Source of the DNA: Alphaproteobacteria bacterium
GTDB taxonomy: Bacteria > Myxococcota_A > UBA796 > GCA-2862545
NCBI GenBank assembly: GCA_020632885.1
Contig: JACKEQ010000003.1
Coordinates: 248,001 to 312,000, forward strand
Reading direction: 5' to 3'
Length of the DNA stretch: 64,000 nucleotides
Shown here: positions 8,801 through 16,551 of the stretch, one piece after another
How the letters are laid out: the number at the start of each line of letters is the position of its first letter
How positions within the stretch are numbered: position 1 is the first letter of the stretch
Notes under the pieces: generated by a model
What the model was told of the DNA's origin: nothing
Seen by the model: the letters and a program-made list of their open reading frames with translations, nothing else
Database searches by the model: none
Position numbers and translations under genes: made by a program

Positions 8801-11364
8801 ACCTGCTCGAGGTCTCCGGCTGCGGCCGCGAGGTCGAACGCGAGGACGGAGGCCGGCTCGAAGTCCGGAACGATGCCCAGGCAGGACGCGAGAGCCTCCC
8901 TGGCCGCACCGAGATCTCCGGTACGCGCGGCGTGGACGCGACCCGAGAGGTAGTGCAGGTGCACCCGGACGTCCGTGTCGGCCACGGCAGCGGCAGCACG
9001 GTTCAGGGCCCGGGCGTAGGCCGACCAATGCTCGGCGGTCGTGCAGACCGAGCCCAGCAGCTCGAGGGCCGGCAGGTGGCCGGGCTGGTGCTGCAGCGCC
9101 TCGAGGAGCAGGCCGTGGGAGCCCTCGCGGGCCGCCAGGCCCACGGAGGCCGCCGAGAACAGGAAGTGGGCCCGGAGCTCCGGGCTCCGGACACGGGCCG
9201 CACGCTCGCGGTAGGCGGCCACCAGGCCTTCTTCGTCACCGAGACGGCGGAGCACCCGGGTGAGCGCCGCGCGGGCCGGCCAGAGGTCGGCGTCGTGCTG
9301 GAGGGCGGCCTGCAGGTGGCCCTTCGCCTCCTCGAACCGCCCGGCGAGCTCGGCAGCCTCACCGAGCCGGAACAGCACGCTCGGGCGACGCACGTCGGGC
9401 GTGCCCTCGAGCTCCGCGAGCAGGTGGTCGATCTGCCCGACGGCGTCGCCCTTCCGCTCGAGCACCCGACGGATGGCGTCGCGCACGGGCTGGGCGGCGG
9501 GCTCCAGGGCCGCGGCCTCGCGGTAGGCCTCCAGCGCGCCGTCGACGTCCTCCAGGTGCCGTTCGCGGATCCAGCCCACACGGAACCACGTGGGGGCCGC
9601 AGCACTCCCCTCCCCCTTCGCCGCACGGACGAGGGTCTCGACGAGGGGCTCCCAGGCGCCGTTCGCGAACAGCCGGGCGGGCCGCTCCTCGGCGGCGAAG
9701 CTCCAGCCCTCGGCCATCGCGCGGGTGTAGGCCGCGTCGGCCTTGTCGTACTCGCCGGCGTCCACGTGGTCGCGACCGGCGAGCAGGGACCACCAGCCCG
9801 CCGAAGACGGGTCGCGCTCGGCCTCCGCCGCATACAGGGCGGCACGCTTCTGCGCGTCGCCGCGGGACGCGTGGAGCTGCTCGAGGGCCACGAACGCCCC
9901 GACGTTGTCGGGCTGGGCGGCGAGCGCCTCCTCGTAGGACGCGATGGCTCCCTCGGGGTCGCTGTTCCGCAGGATGCGGCCGCGCTCGCTCCACGCCTCG
10001 GCGGCGAGGGCCCCACCCGTGAGGCGGGCGATGCGCTCGAGGATCTCGGCGCGCTCGGGCTGCACGTCGGAGAGCGACTCGCGCAGCAGCACGAGGGACG
10101 CGTAGTCCTCGGGGTTCGCCTCCAGGCTGTCCCAGAGCCGCGCGACGCCGTCGCCGGGATTCTGCAGGCGGCGCAGGTGCACGACCGCGCTCTCGCGCAG
10201 CGACTCGGCGGCACGTACGCCGTCCAGCAGGGTGGCGCGCTCGTGGAGGGTGACCGCGGCCTCCTCCCAGCGCGAGAGCTGGATGCACACGTCGGCCAGC
10301 TCGCGGTAGAGCCAGGGGTTGCGGCAGGTGGACGTGAGCGCATCGCGGTAGAGCGCCTCGGCCCCCTGCAGGTCGCCCAGACGGTGGCGGAACACCCAGC
10401 CGGCGCGGAACAGCAGCTCACCGCGCTCCTCGGGCCCCGCCACGCTCGCTTCGGTGATCAGGGTGGCGGTGGTCATCCGGGCGTTGTTCTCGCCCTCCGC
10501 CACGAACGGCGGGAGCGTGGGCCGCGGCTGGCTCCAGGGGGTGAGCGTGGGCGAGGTGGGCACCCGCTGCTCCGGGATCTCCATCCGGATGGGCGCGGGC
10601 TCCTTGGTCTGCACGAGGGGGACCTCGGTGCCCTCGTCCTCCACGACCGCCTCGAGGAAGTCTTCGCCGAAGTCGGACGGCTCGTCCTCCGCAGGCGCCA
10701 CGATCGTGTCGTTGGGAGGGGGGACCGCGAGGGGCGGCGGGGGCTCCGGCGCTGCGGGCACGACGGGTGCGTCGTCCTCCTCGCGGAGGATGCCGTCGTC
10801 GCCCTCGACGAGATCGGAGAGATCGGAGAGATCGGAGCCGTCCTGGAGGCCCCGGGCGCGCTCGATGGCGGCCCGCTGCTCGTCCTCCGAGACGTGGGTG
10901 GTGGGGAGGTCGTCCTCCGACACGGCGGAGGGGCCCTCCACGGGGATCTCGACGGTGTCGAGGTCGCCGAGGTCCGGCCCGCCGTCCCAGGGCTCCGCGA
11001 TCAGCGTGTCGACGCTCGAGAGGTTCGACCCGAACGGGAGGTTCCGACGCTCCCACTCCGCGCGTGCCTTCTCCTTGGGCAACACCGTGGCGCCGTCGAG
11101 GGACGGGGGCGGCGGCGGCGTGCCGCGACCGCGATCCCGCTTGCGCTCGACGACCTCGGAGTCGTCGTCATCCAGCCAGTCGACGTCCTCACCGAAGAAA
11201 TCGGCTTCGGGGTCGACCTCTTCGGGGGTGTTCTCTTTCGGTTCTCTGCCCGGCAACGGCCCATCCCAGCCAGACGCGTCCGTCCGGCGCTGGACCCCCG
11301 ACCCCACCCGGGCGCGGGGGTCTCGTGCATGGTTGGGATAGCACCCGCCACGACCGGACTTCAA
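5824..11364 (-). CDS. Giant tetratricopeptide-repeat protein
   Basis: About 1840 residues, almost wholly built of TPR-like helical pairs (for example AEALYRDALTSTCRNPWLYR and KAAELYALALELVPTSEAAALG). It begins with an acidic low-complexity region of about 260 residues rich in Asp, Glu and Pro. No signal peptide or membrane helix is visible, so it is probably a cytoplasmic scaffold. It follows mlaD by 71 bases on the same strand and may be the last gene of the Mla-type operon. The start is uncertain: the codon at 11364 is TTG with no clear ribosome site, and another in-frame TTG lies near 11257. A family function cannot be given. Confidence 0.75.
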   Translation of the reverse strand: MKSGRGGCYPNHARDPRARVGSGVQRRTDASGWDGPLPGREPKENTPEEVDPEADFFGEDVDWLDDDDSEVVERKRDRGRGTPPPPPSLDGATVLPKEKARAEWERRNLPFGSNLSSVDTLIAEPWDGGPDLGDLDTVEIPVEGPSAVSEDDLPTTHVSEDEQRAAIERARGLQDGSDLSDLSDLVEGDDGILREEDDAPVVPAAPEPPPPLAVPPPNDTIVAPAEDEPSDFGEDFLEAVVEDEGTEVPLVQTKEPAPIRMEIPEQRVPTSPTLTPWSQPRPTLPPFVAEGENNARMTTATLITEASVAGPEERGELLFRAGWVFRHRLGDLQGAEALYRDALTSTCRNPWLYRELADVCIQLSRWEEAAVTLHERATLLDGVRAAESLRESAVVHLRRLQNPGDGVARLWDSLEANPEDYASLVLLRESLSDVQPERAEILERIARLTGGALAAEAWSERGRILRNSDPEGAIASYEEALAAQPDNVGAFVALEQLHASRGDAQKRAALYAAEAERDPSSAGWWSLLAGRDHVDAGEYDKADAAYTRAMAEGWSFAAEERPARLFANGAWEPLVETLVRAAKGEGSAAAPTWFRVGWIRERHLEDVDGALEAYREAAALEPAAQPVRDAIRRVLERKGDAVGQIDHLLAELEGTPDVRRPSVLFRLGEAAELAGRFEEAKGHLQAALQHDADLWPARAALTRVLRRLGDEEGLVAAYRERAARVRSPELRAHFLFSAASVGLAAREGSHGLLLEALQHQPGHLPALELLGSVCTTAEHWSAYARALNRAAAAVADTDVRVHLHYLSGRVHAARTGDLGAAREALASCLGIVPDFEPASVLAFDLAAAAGDLEQVCQTYRDLAEASNDPRQRAWFLFASAVLGDPRRPQGRVDLEAALAHAPDHEGARRLLAEVCMATDDHGTLVASYRQELQGTPTPHTARVAVRLAQLFVEQDRTEDAAGVLSDLATMAVDDRPLRPAARLARHAAGIRAETALLDAIDQPWAKVERASLLARRRRDREVARDQAVAVLDADEKDLGAALVLSRIGGLTDDPRLMARAQEVMARHGGGSAMRFANAMWAGDAYEQFENPEKAAELYALALELVPTSEAAALGLVRCHLQTGDAAALLELAKRPDLDPMSMAVALTHLDDMDGAIALLRTAARSVPALPALLQLEALLEAREDWNGAYQVLLKRLDVSRDESQRDTLQRKRRWVLAENLPGSDEAWDLYRDLHAKHPEDREVTEALARIAGARKETGMAIGLLSELASTAATPDESARYKRRVAEAHLSGGDRAAARQAFLDALDYAPSDAESMAGLKKMATEEEDWPGLVQILEREAGLSTGDRLLEIRREIATLQQERIQNAPVAVEAWRSVLELAPQDLDALDRLLVLTESTRGWTLFVEIANVRAALSTGAERTMLLRRIGVVSQDELHRDDAIRYFERAVTEEPPDFEAAQRLEQHFRQRGDWKGVARALEVQGRAAGTDAEKVEALEKAARLEIETRHDRDAAALMFTRLLAVKPDHEVALRFMASHLFEAGRFDEAMPICERLEPVVEKGQDLDDFDTRMELAQFYFYYAEMLRLAEEDGALERYERALELNATHLASLEAVGPLLCKAGKWSKAEVVYRQLLQLSGGQGERHKVASTYTQLGLVERALGRPEKAQKRFQKALETYPNHVDALKGMARLLEDREDWSNLLNIYNNVIYHASVAEDVIAGYMTKGRVLDDYMARPDKAAQHYQRSLDFKADQPFAYLRLAELSMRKDDFEGASTLAARALKVETSETDEVRHLLLLVQAAARANAGKTAEATALLDRARELPAGNEIKADALADLEMLRQFIKQRLPAT
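10812..10838. repeat. Three tandem 9-bp units inside the TPR gene
   Basis: Three head-to-tail copies of GATCGGAGA (the last ends in C) encode a small Ser-Asp-Leu repeat (SDLSDLSDL) on the minus strand, in the acidic N-terminal region of the giant TPR protein. Such a tract may vary in copy number by slippage without shifting the frame. Confidence 0.6.
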
Positions 11365-11435
11365 CCCGGTGTCGATCTACGCCGCGCGGACGCGGTTCCC
11401 CTCCCCTGGCGACGTCGGCGGTTCGGCGCGCCCGG

Positions 11436-12908
11436 TCAGAACCCGAGCGGCAGGGTCGCGAGGAGCAGCTTGATCTCGTCGTCGTCGAAGCGGAATCCGC
11501 CCCCGAGATAGCCCGTGAAGTAGCCGTACTTCGCGCCGAGGAGCACCTGCTCCGCGCCGGTCTCGAGGTAGAGGTTGGGGTTCGGCTGCCAGCGCGCGGC
11601 CAACCGCAGGTTCGGCAGCCCGGAGGACTCGATGGCCGGGTAGCTGCCGAACGTGAAGTCGAAGAGGTCGCCCGAGAGCATCAACCGGTCGTTCGCCGTG
11701 TAGTACGTCATCCCGAGCCCGCCGCCGTTCTCCTTCACCCCGAGACGGAAGCTGAAGTCGTACCAGCGCTTCTCCATCTGGAACGTGAAGCGGTAGTTGG
11801 CCTCGCGGGTCCACTCCGTGTACGCGTAGCCCTGGTCCGGGAAGTAGTGCTGGGTGCTGGTGAGGCGGCCCTGCGGGTAGTCGTTGATCTCGAAGATCCA
11901 CCAGAAGTCCTCCTGCGGGAGGAGCTGGATGCCGATGGTGTTGGACCCCGAGTAGCCCAGCCCGCCCTGCAGGTTCGGAGCGAGCGGGTTGCCGTAGAAG
12001 AACGCGGGGTCGTTCGGTTGGCTGCCGAAGTACAAGCGGCCCGTGTAGTACACTCGCGCACGCAGACCGCTGAACGACTCGATGACCGCGTTCGCGTTCT
12101 CGATGGTCTCGTTCAGGGCGTCGATGGTGGTGTCGTCGTTGATGAGGGCGCCGATCGTGCCCTGCCCGTCGTCGATCTTGCCGGTGATGCTCTGCACGTC
12201 GCCCAGCGCGCTGTCGAGCTTGTCGGTGGCGTCGTGGAGCTTGTCCATCTCGACGTCGATGTCGCTCGCCGCCTCCACGCTGAAGTCCTCGAGCGTCTTC
12301 GTGAGGTTCTTCACGCTGTCGACGATGGCGTCGATGTCGCGCCGGTTCTGCTCCGCGAGCAGGCGAAGCTCGTAGGACAGCGCGTCGACGTTGGCGAGCG
12401 TGGCCTCGATGTGCTTCGTGTTGTCGTCGTTCTCGGCGAGCTCGCGGAGCTCCTTGGTGATGGCCTTCACGTCCTCGGAGATGCCCTCGAACTGCTTGAT
12501 CACCTTGTCGATGTCGCCGGGCTCCTCGCCGAACTCGAGCACCCCGCCGTCCGGGATGATCGACGGCTCGTCACCGAGATCGACCTGGATGAAGTATTCG
12601 CCGAGGAGCCCGCTGGCCTTGAGCTCCCCGCGCGAGTCAGTGGGCAGCTTGTAGGGCTCGCGGAGCTTGAGCTTCATGCGCGCCCGGTTGCCCTCGACCG
12701 CGATGGTCTCCACCGCACCGATCTCGACGCCCGCGAGCTTCACCTTGGTGCCCTTGTAGAGCCCGTTGGCATTGGGGGCGACGAGGTCCACCGTGTAGAA
12801 CGGCTCACCCGGCCAGAGGCCGTCGAGGGTGGACAACCCGCCCACGAGGAGGAGGGCGAAGACCGAGAGGGTGAGGCAGCCCACCTTCAGCTCGTTGGTC
12901 ACGGACAT
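11436..12908 (-). CDS. mlaD: MCE/MlaD-family lipid-binding protein
   Basis: The 490-residue protein has an N-terminal membrane anchor (about 10-30) and one MCE domain (about 38-115). The domain carries the hallmark NANGLYKGTKVKLAGVEIG and GLLGEYFIQVDLG. A long helical coiled-coil region (about 120-270) follows, then a C-terminal beta-rich part with LYFGSQPNDPAFF and LGYSGSNTIGIQLL that resembles an outer-membrane barrel. It should form a ring or tunnel shuttling phospholipid between the membranes, fed by the MlaE/MlaF transporter encoded just upstream. It is much longer than E. coli MlaD (183 residues); fused barrels of this kind occur in deltaproteobacteria. Confidence 0.85.
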   Translation of the reverse strand: MSVTNELKVGCLTLSVFALLLVGGLSTLDGLWPGEPFYTVDLVAPNANGLYKGTKVKLAGVEIGAVETIAVEGNRARMKLKLREPYKLPTDSRGELKASGLLGEYFIQVDLGDEPSIIPDGGVLEFGEEPGDIDKVIKQFEGISEDVKAITKELRELAENDDNTKHIEATLANVDALSYELRLLAEQNRRDIDAIVDSVKNLTKTLEDFSVEAASDIDVEMDKLHDATDKLDSALGDVQSITGKIDDGQGTIGALINDDTTIDALNETIENANAVIESFSGLRARVYYTGRLYFGSQPNDPAFFYGNPLAPNLQGGLGYSGSNTIGIQLLPQEDFWWIFEINDYPQGRLTSTQHYFPDQGYAYTEWTREANYRFTFQMEKRWYDFSFRLGVKENGGGLGMTYYTANDRLMLSGDLFDFTFGSYPAIESSGLPNLRLAARWQPNPNLYLETGAEQVLLGAKYGYFTGYLGGGFRFDDDEIKLLLATLPLGF

Positions 12909-12921
12909 CCCGGGCGACCTA

Positions 12922-13707
12922 TCACACCTTCATGGGGCCATCGAGAGACCCGGTGAGGAACTGCTTGATGAGGGGGTCTTCGCTGTTGCGGAAGTGGTCG
13001 CGGTCGCCCTCGTCGTAGACGACGCCGTCCACGAGCATCGCCACCTTGTCCGCGATGTGGAGGACGGCGTGCATGTCGTGGGAGATGACGATGCTCGTGA
13101 TCTCCGGGCGCGCGTGGGCGGTGTGGAGGATGAGCTCGTCCATGGCCGCGGCCAGGATGGGATCCAGACCTGTGGTGGGCTCGTCGTAGAGGATGAACTC
13201 GGGGTCGCGCACGAGCCCGCGCGCCAGGGCGACCCGCTTCTGCATGCCGCCCGAGAGCTCGGACGGGAACTTCAGCTCGCTGCCGCGCAGCCCGACCTGC
13301 CCGAGCAGCGTGTCCACGCGCTCGTTGATCTGTGTGCTCGAGAGGCGGGTGTGCTCGCGCAGCGGGAAGGCCACGTTCTCGAAGACGTTCATGAAGTCGA
13401 ACAGCGCCGCGTGCTGGAAGACGATGCCGAAGCGGTTGCGGACCTTGCGCAGCGCAGCGTCGCTCATCTTCGTGAGGTCGTCGTCGCCAAGGTAGATGTT
13501 CCCGCTGTCGCAACGGAGCAGGCCCATGATGTGCTTGAGCGTCACCGACTTCCCGGTGCCGGAACGCCCGATGATCACGGTGCAGGCGCCGCGAGGCACC
13601 ACGAGGTTGAGGCCGCGCAGGATGTGGTGGGGCCCGAACGACTTGTGCACGTCCACGTAGCGGATGGCGGCGGGCAGCCCCGTGACGGGGTCGAGGATCC
13701 CGCTCAA
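12922..13707 (-). CDS. mlaF: MlaF-type ABC transporter ATP-binding protein
   Basis: The ATPase of the MlaFED-like phospholipid transporter, about 261 residues. All ABC motifs are present: Walker A GRSGTGKS, Q-loop VFQHAALF, signature LSGGMQKR, Walker B FILYDEPTTGLDP and the switch His in ISHDM. The most upstream sensible start is a TTG at 13707, which overlaps the mlaE stop (TTGA). No ATG occurs before the conserved VDVHKSFG. It works with the MlaE permease (upstream) and the MCE protein (14 bases downstream). Confidence 0.9.
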   Translation of the reverse strand: MSGILDPVTGLPAAIRYVDVHKSFGPHHILRGLNLVVPRGACTVIIGRSGTGKSVTLKHIMGLLRCDSGNIYLGDDDLTKMSDAALRKVRNRFGIVFQHAALFDFMNVFENVAFPLREHTRLSSTQINERVDTLLGQVGLRGSELKFPSELSGGMQKRVALARGLVRDPEFILYDEPTTGLDPILAAAMDELILHTAHARPEITSIVISHDMHAVLHIADKVAMLVDGVVYDEGDRDHFRNSEDPLIKQFLTGSLDGPMKV

Positions 13708-14486
13708 AACACCACGGCCGCGATGACGAAGTTCATGATGAGCAGGGTGACGGAGGCGACCACGACGCTGCTCGTGGTGGCCCGGCCCACACCCTTGGCG
13801 CCGCCCTTGGTGTAGAAGCCCTTGTAGCAGGCGACGGTGCCGATGATCGCGCCGAACACGAAGCCCTTGAACACGCCCACCCAGATGTCGTCCCAGTCGA
13901 CCCAGTCGAACAGCCGGACGTTGTACTCGGCGGACGAGAGGTGCAGGTAGAACGTGGCGACCACCCAGCTCCCGAGGATGCCCACGGCGTCGAACACCAC
14001 GGTGAGCATGGGGACCGCCAGGATGCTCGCCACCAGCCGCGGCTTCACGAGGTAGTTCACGGGGTCCACCGCCATCGCCTCGAGCGCGTCGATCTGCTCG
14101 CTCACGCGCATCGAGCCGATCTCGGCGGCCATGGCGGAGCCCGCACGCCCGCTGACGAGCAGGCCCGTGAGCGTGGGCGAGAGCTCCCGGGTGAGCGCGA
14201 CGCCCACGGTGCCACCCACCATGCCCTGGGCCCCGAACAGGGCGAACGCCTCGTAGCTCTCGAGCGTGAACACCGCGCCCGTGAAGGCGCTCGAGAGGAA
14301 GATGATCGGGAGCGACTGCACCCCGATGAACTCGAGCTGCTGCACGATGAGCCGGAGCCGCAGGGGCCGCCGGAAGACGTTGAGGAAGCCGCCGACCCCG
14401 ATGCGCACGGCGCGCCCGACCTCCTCCACCACGCCCAGGGCGGAGCCGCCGACGTTCTCGATGGGACCCGTGAGGAGCTTCAGCAA
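13704..14486 (-). CDS. mlaE: MlaE-type ABC transporter permease
   Basis: A 260-residue MlaE permease with five or six membrane segments. Family motifs include GAVFTLESYEAFALFGA, LSPTLTGLLVSGRAGSAMAAEIG, and MRVSEQIDALEAMAVDP near the coupling helix. The start is taken as TTG at 14486: a GGAGG lies 8 bases upstream, and the frame before it overlaps the preceding gene and codes low-complexity sequence. It is the membrane part of the phospholipid transporter with the overlapping mlaF. Direction of lipid flow cannot be told from sequence. Confidence 0.9.
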   Translation of the reverse strand: MLKLLTGPIENVGGSALGVVEEVGRAVRIGVGGFLNVFRRPLRLRLIVQQLEFIGVQSLPIIFLSSAFTGAVFTLESYEAFALFGAQGMVGGTVGVALTRELSPTLTGLLVSGRAGSAMAAEIGSMRVSEQIDALEAMAVDPVNYLVKPRLVASILAVPMLTVVFDAVGILGSWVVATFYLHLSSAEYNVRLFDWVDWDDIWVGVFKGFVFGAIIGTVACYKGFYTKGGAKGVGRATTSSVVVASVTLLIMNFVIAAVVF

Positions 14487-14532
14487 CCGGCACGCCTCCG
14501 GGCGCTGGCCTGCGTGTCGACGGAGGCGCGGA

Positions 14533-16392
14533 TCAAAGGCGGAACTGGGCGCCGAGCTCGATGGCGATGGTGGACGCGTTGGCCTTCGGCGCGGCGGGGC
14601 GCTCGTGGTCCCAGACGGTGTTGGGGTCCACGGGGTAGACCTTCTCGCCGGCCTTCGCCCGCCCACCGAAGTGACGGATGTAGCCGAACTCCGCGAAGAA
14701 ACCGACGATGGGCGAAGGATCGATGAGGAGCCCGCCCGCACCCAGGGCGCCCGGGACCATGCCGCCGATCGGGATCGGGTAGAGCACGTTGTCGGGCTGG
14801 ACGACCTTGTAGTCGTCGAAGATGCGGAAGTCCGGGCCCACTGCGACGTACGGCTTCGCGATGCCCGTGGGGATCAGGTAGACCCGGGCGCGCGGCTGGA
14901 TGACGATCTGCGCGGCCGGCACGGTCTGCTCGGGCGCCTGGAGGAACGTGCCGTCCTGGAGCTGCTCGATGCCCGTGGTGAAGAACCGCTTGCCGTACTG
15001 CAGGCCGAAGAACGCCCCGATGTCGAGGAACGCGATGGGCGCGTAGCCCGCGTAGACCCCGCCCCGCACGGACTTCCCGGCGCGCGGGGCCTCCATGTAG
15101 TAGGCGCTCGGGGTCTGGGCGGTGCCATCCATCACGACGCGAACGTCAGCCTGACGGTCGACGTCGCCGTTGCCGAGCCCGAGCCGCGCCTCGACGATGA
15201 ACCGACCCGCGTGGGGCGTGGCCTTGTAGAGCCACTCGCGGGGATCGAGGTCCGAGTTGCGGAGGGACTGCTCGACGCCCATCACGTGACGGTAGCGGAG
15301 CCCCGTGCCCTCGAGGGACTTGCGGATGTCGTCGCCCACGGGGCCCGTGGCCGTGCGCGTGGTGCCTCCCCGCCCCGGGCGGATCGGATCGGGATCCTCG
15401 TCGAGGTCGAGGAGATCCGGTGCCGAGGGCTCCGGTACGGGTGTGGGCTTCTGGGCCCCGAAGCCCACCTGGGCCGCCGGCTGCGGCTGGGGGTAGACGG
15501 GCTGCTGGCCACCATATGCCGGCTGCTGGCCACCGTAGACGGGCTGCTGTTGGCCACCGTACGCCGGCTGCTGACCGCCGTACGCAGGCTGCTGACCTCC
15601 GTACGCGGGCTGCTGACCCCCGTACGCCGGCTGCTGACCGCCGTACGCAGGCTGCTGCTGACCGCCGTACGCAGGCTGCTGCTGACCGCCGTACGCGGGC
15701 TGCTGCTGACCGCCGTACGCGGGCTGCTGGCCATAGCTTCCCTGCTGACCGCCATACGCGGGCTGCTGACCACCGTACGCCGGCTGACCGCCGTACGCGG
15801 GCTGCTGACCGCCATACGCGGGCTGACCGTAGCCCGGCTGCTGGCCGTAGGCGGGCGTGGGCGTGGGCGCGAACCCCGTGATGGGCTGACCCGCGATCAG
15901 GCGCGCAGCCATCATCAGGGTCTGGTTGTCGCTCTGGGGAACGCTCTTGAGGAGCTCGCTGGTGGCCTGCGCCACCTCGTCGACGAACGCGGTCTCCTGG
16001 CCCGGCCAGATCGGGATGTCGCGCACGTCCATCGGGCCCATCCGGGACTGCTCCCAGAGCTCCACGTGGCCCATGAGGCCGCCCGCGCCGCGGTGGATCC
16101 TCGCCACGAGCGCGACCTTGGCGGGCAACTGAGGCAGGACGGACGCCGGACATGCGGGATTCTCGTAGCAGCGCTCCACCGAAGCATCGCCGACCTGCTG
16201 GGCCACCACGCTCTGCCCGAGCACGATGTGACCGTCCAGGAGCAACCGATCGGTGACCTGGTTCTGCAGCATCACCGAGAGTGCGAAGTTGGAGTTGTCG
16301 TCGTACGAGAACTCCGGCACGACCACGGGTTCGGCCGCGTGGGCCATCCCGCCGACCCAAAGGCACAGCGCTGGTAGGAGTGCTCTGGACAT
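14533..16392 (-). CDS. Secreted protein with QQPAYGG repeats and C-terminal outer-membrane barrel
   Basis: The 619-residue protein starts at ATG 16392 with a signal peptide (MSRALLPALCLWVGGMAHA). Residues about 20-170 form a globular domain. Residues about 180-300 are about 14 units of a PAYGGQQ-type repeat. The C-terminal 250 residues alternate polar and hydrophobic residues like a beta barrel and end in AQFRL. It lies 47 bases upstream of mlaE on the same strand, so it may be the outer-membrane partner of this lipid transport system. That is inference; no known Mla partner matches. The repeat resembles flexible or condensate-forming Gly/Gln/Tyr linkers. Confidence 0.75.
   Translation of the reverse strand: MSRALLPALCLWVGGMAHAAEPVVVPEFSYDDNSNFALSVMLQNQVTDRLLLDGHIVLGQSVVAQQVGDASVERCYENPACPASVLPQLPAKVALVARIHRGAGGLMGHVELWEQSRMGPMDVRDIPIWPGQETAFVDEVAQATSELLKSVPQSDNQTLMMAARLIAGQPITGFAPTPTPAYGQQPGYGQPAYGGQQPAYGGQPAYGGQQPAYGGQQGSYGQQPAYGGQQQPAYGGQQQPAYGGQQQPAYGGQQPAYGGQQPAYGGQQPAYGGQQPAYGGQQQPVYGGQQPAYGGQQPVYPQPQPAAQVGFGAQKPTPVPEPSAPDLLDLDEDPDPIRPGRGGTTRTATGPVGDDIRKSLEGTGLRYRHVMGVEQSLRNSDLDPREWLYKATPHAGRFIVEARLGLGNGDVDRQADVRVVMDGTAQTPSAYYMEAPRAGKSVRGGVYAGYAPIAFLDIGAFFGLQYGKRFFTTGIEQLQDGTFLQAPEQTVPAAQIVIQPRARVYLIPTGIAKPYVAVGPDFRIFDDYKVVQPDNVLYPIPIGGMVPGALGAGGLLIDPSPIVGFFAEFGYIRHFGGRAKAGEKVYPVDPNTVWDHERPAAPKANASTIAIELGAQFRL
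15485..15850. repeat. Tandem repeat array encoding PAYGGQQ units
   Basis: A run of near-identical 21-24 base units (plus strand: GTACGCSGGCTGCTGACCGCC) repeats about 14 times inside the secreted barrel gene. Units differ in having one, two or three CAG-type Gln codons, which fits expansion by slippage or unequal crossing over. There are no unique spacers, so it is not a CRISPR array. Confidence 0.85.
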
Positions 16393-16475
16393 CCGATCCT
16401 CGTGCGCATTGTAGCGCGTTGTGGAACCGCAGTCCTTGTCACCTGTGACGGGTCGGATTACGCGAGGAGCGCCGG

Positions 16476-16551
16476 GCCGGGGTAGCTCAGTCGGTAGAGC
16501 AGCTGATTCGTAATCAGCAGGTCGTCGGTTCAAGTCCGATCCTCGGCTCCA
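16476..16551 (+). tRNA. tRNA-Thr (anticodon CGT)
   Basis: The 76-base gene folds as a cloverleaf. The acceptor stem is GCCGGGG/CCTCGGC (one G-T pair). The D-loop contains TAGCTCAGTCGGTAGAGCA, the anticodon stem is GCTGA/TCAGC around the loop TTCGTAA, and the T-arm has GGTTCAAGTCC. The encoded 3' end is CCA. The loop gives anticodon CGT, reading ACG (Thr). The last 22 bases are overlapped on the other strand by the end of the neighbouring protein gene. Confidence 0.96.

Noticed and set aside
5569..11511. Open frame of about 1980 codons on the plus strand opposite the giant TPR gene
   Set aside because: It is a mirror of the TPR coding sequence in GC-rich DNA: translation is rich in Arg, Gly, Leu and Val without domains, and the minus strand shows clear TPR motifs.
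15485..15850. Regular repeats resembling a CRISPR array
   Set aside because: There are no unique spacers; the repeats are contiguous, in frame and encode PAYGGQQ units.
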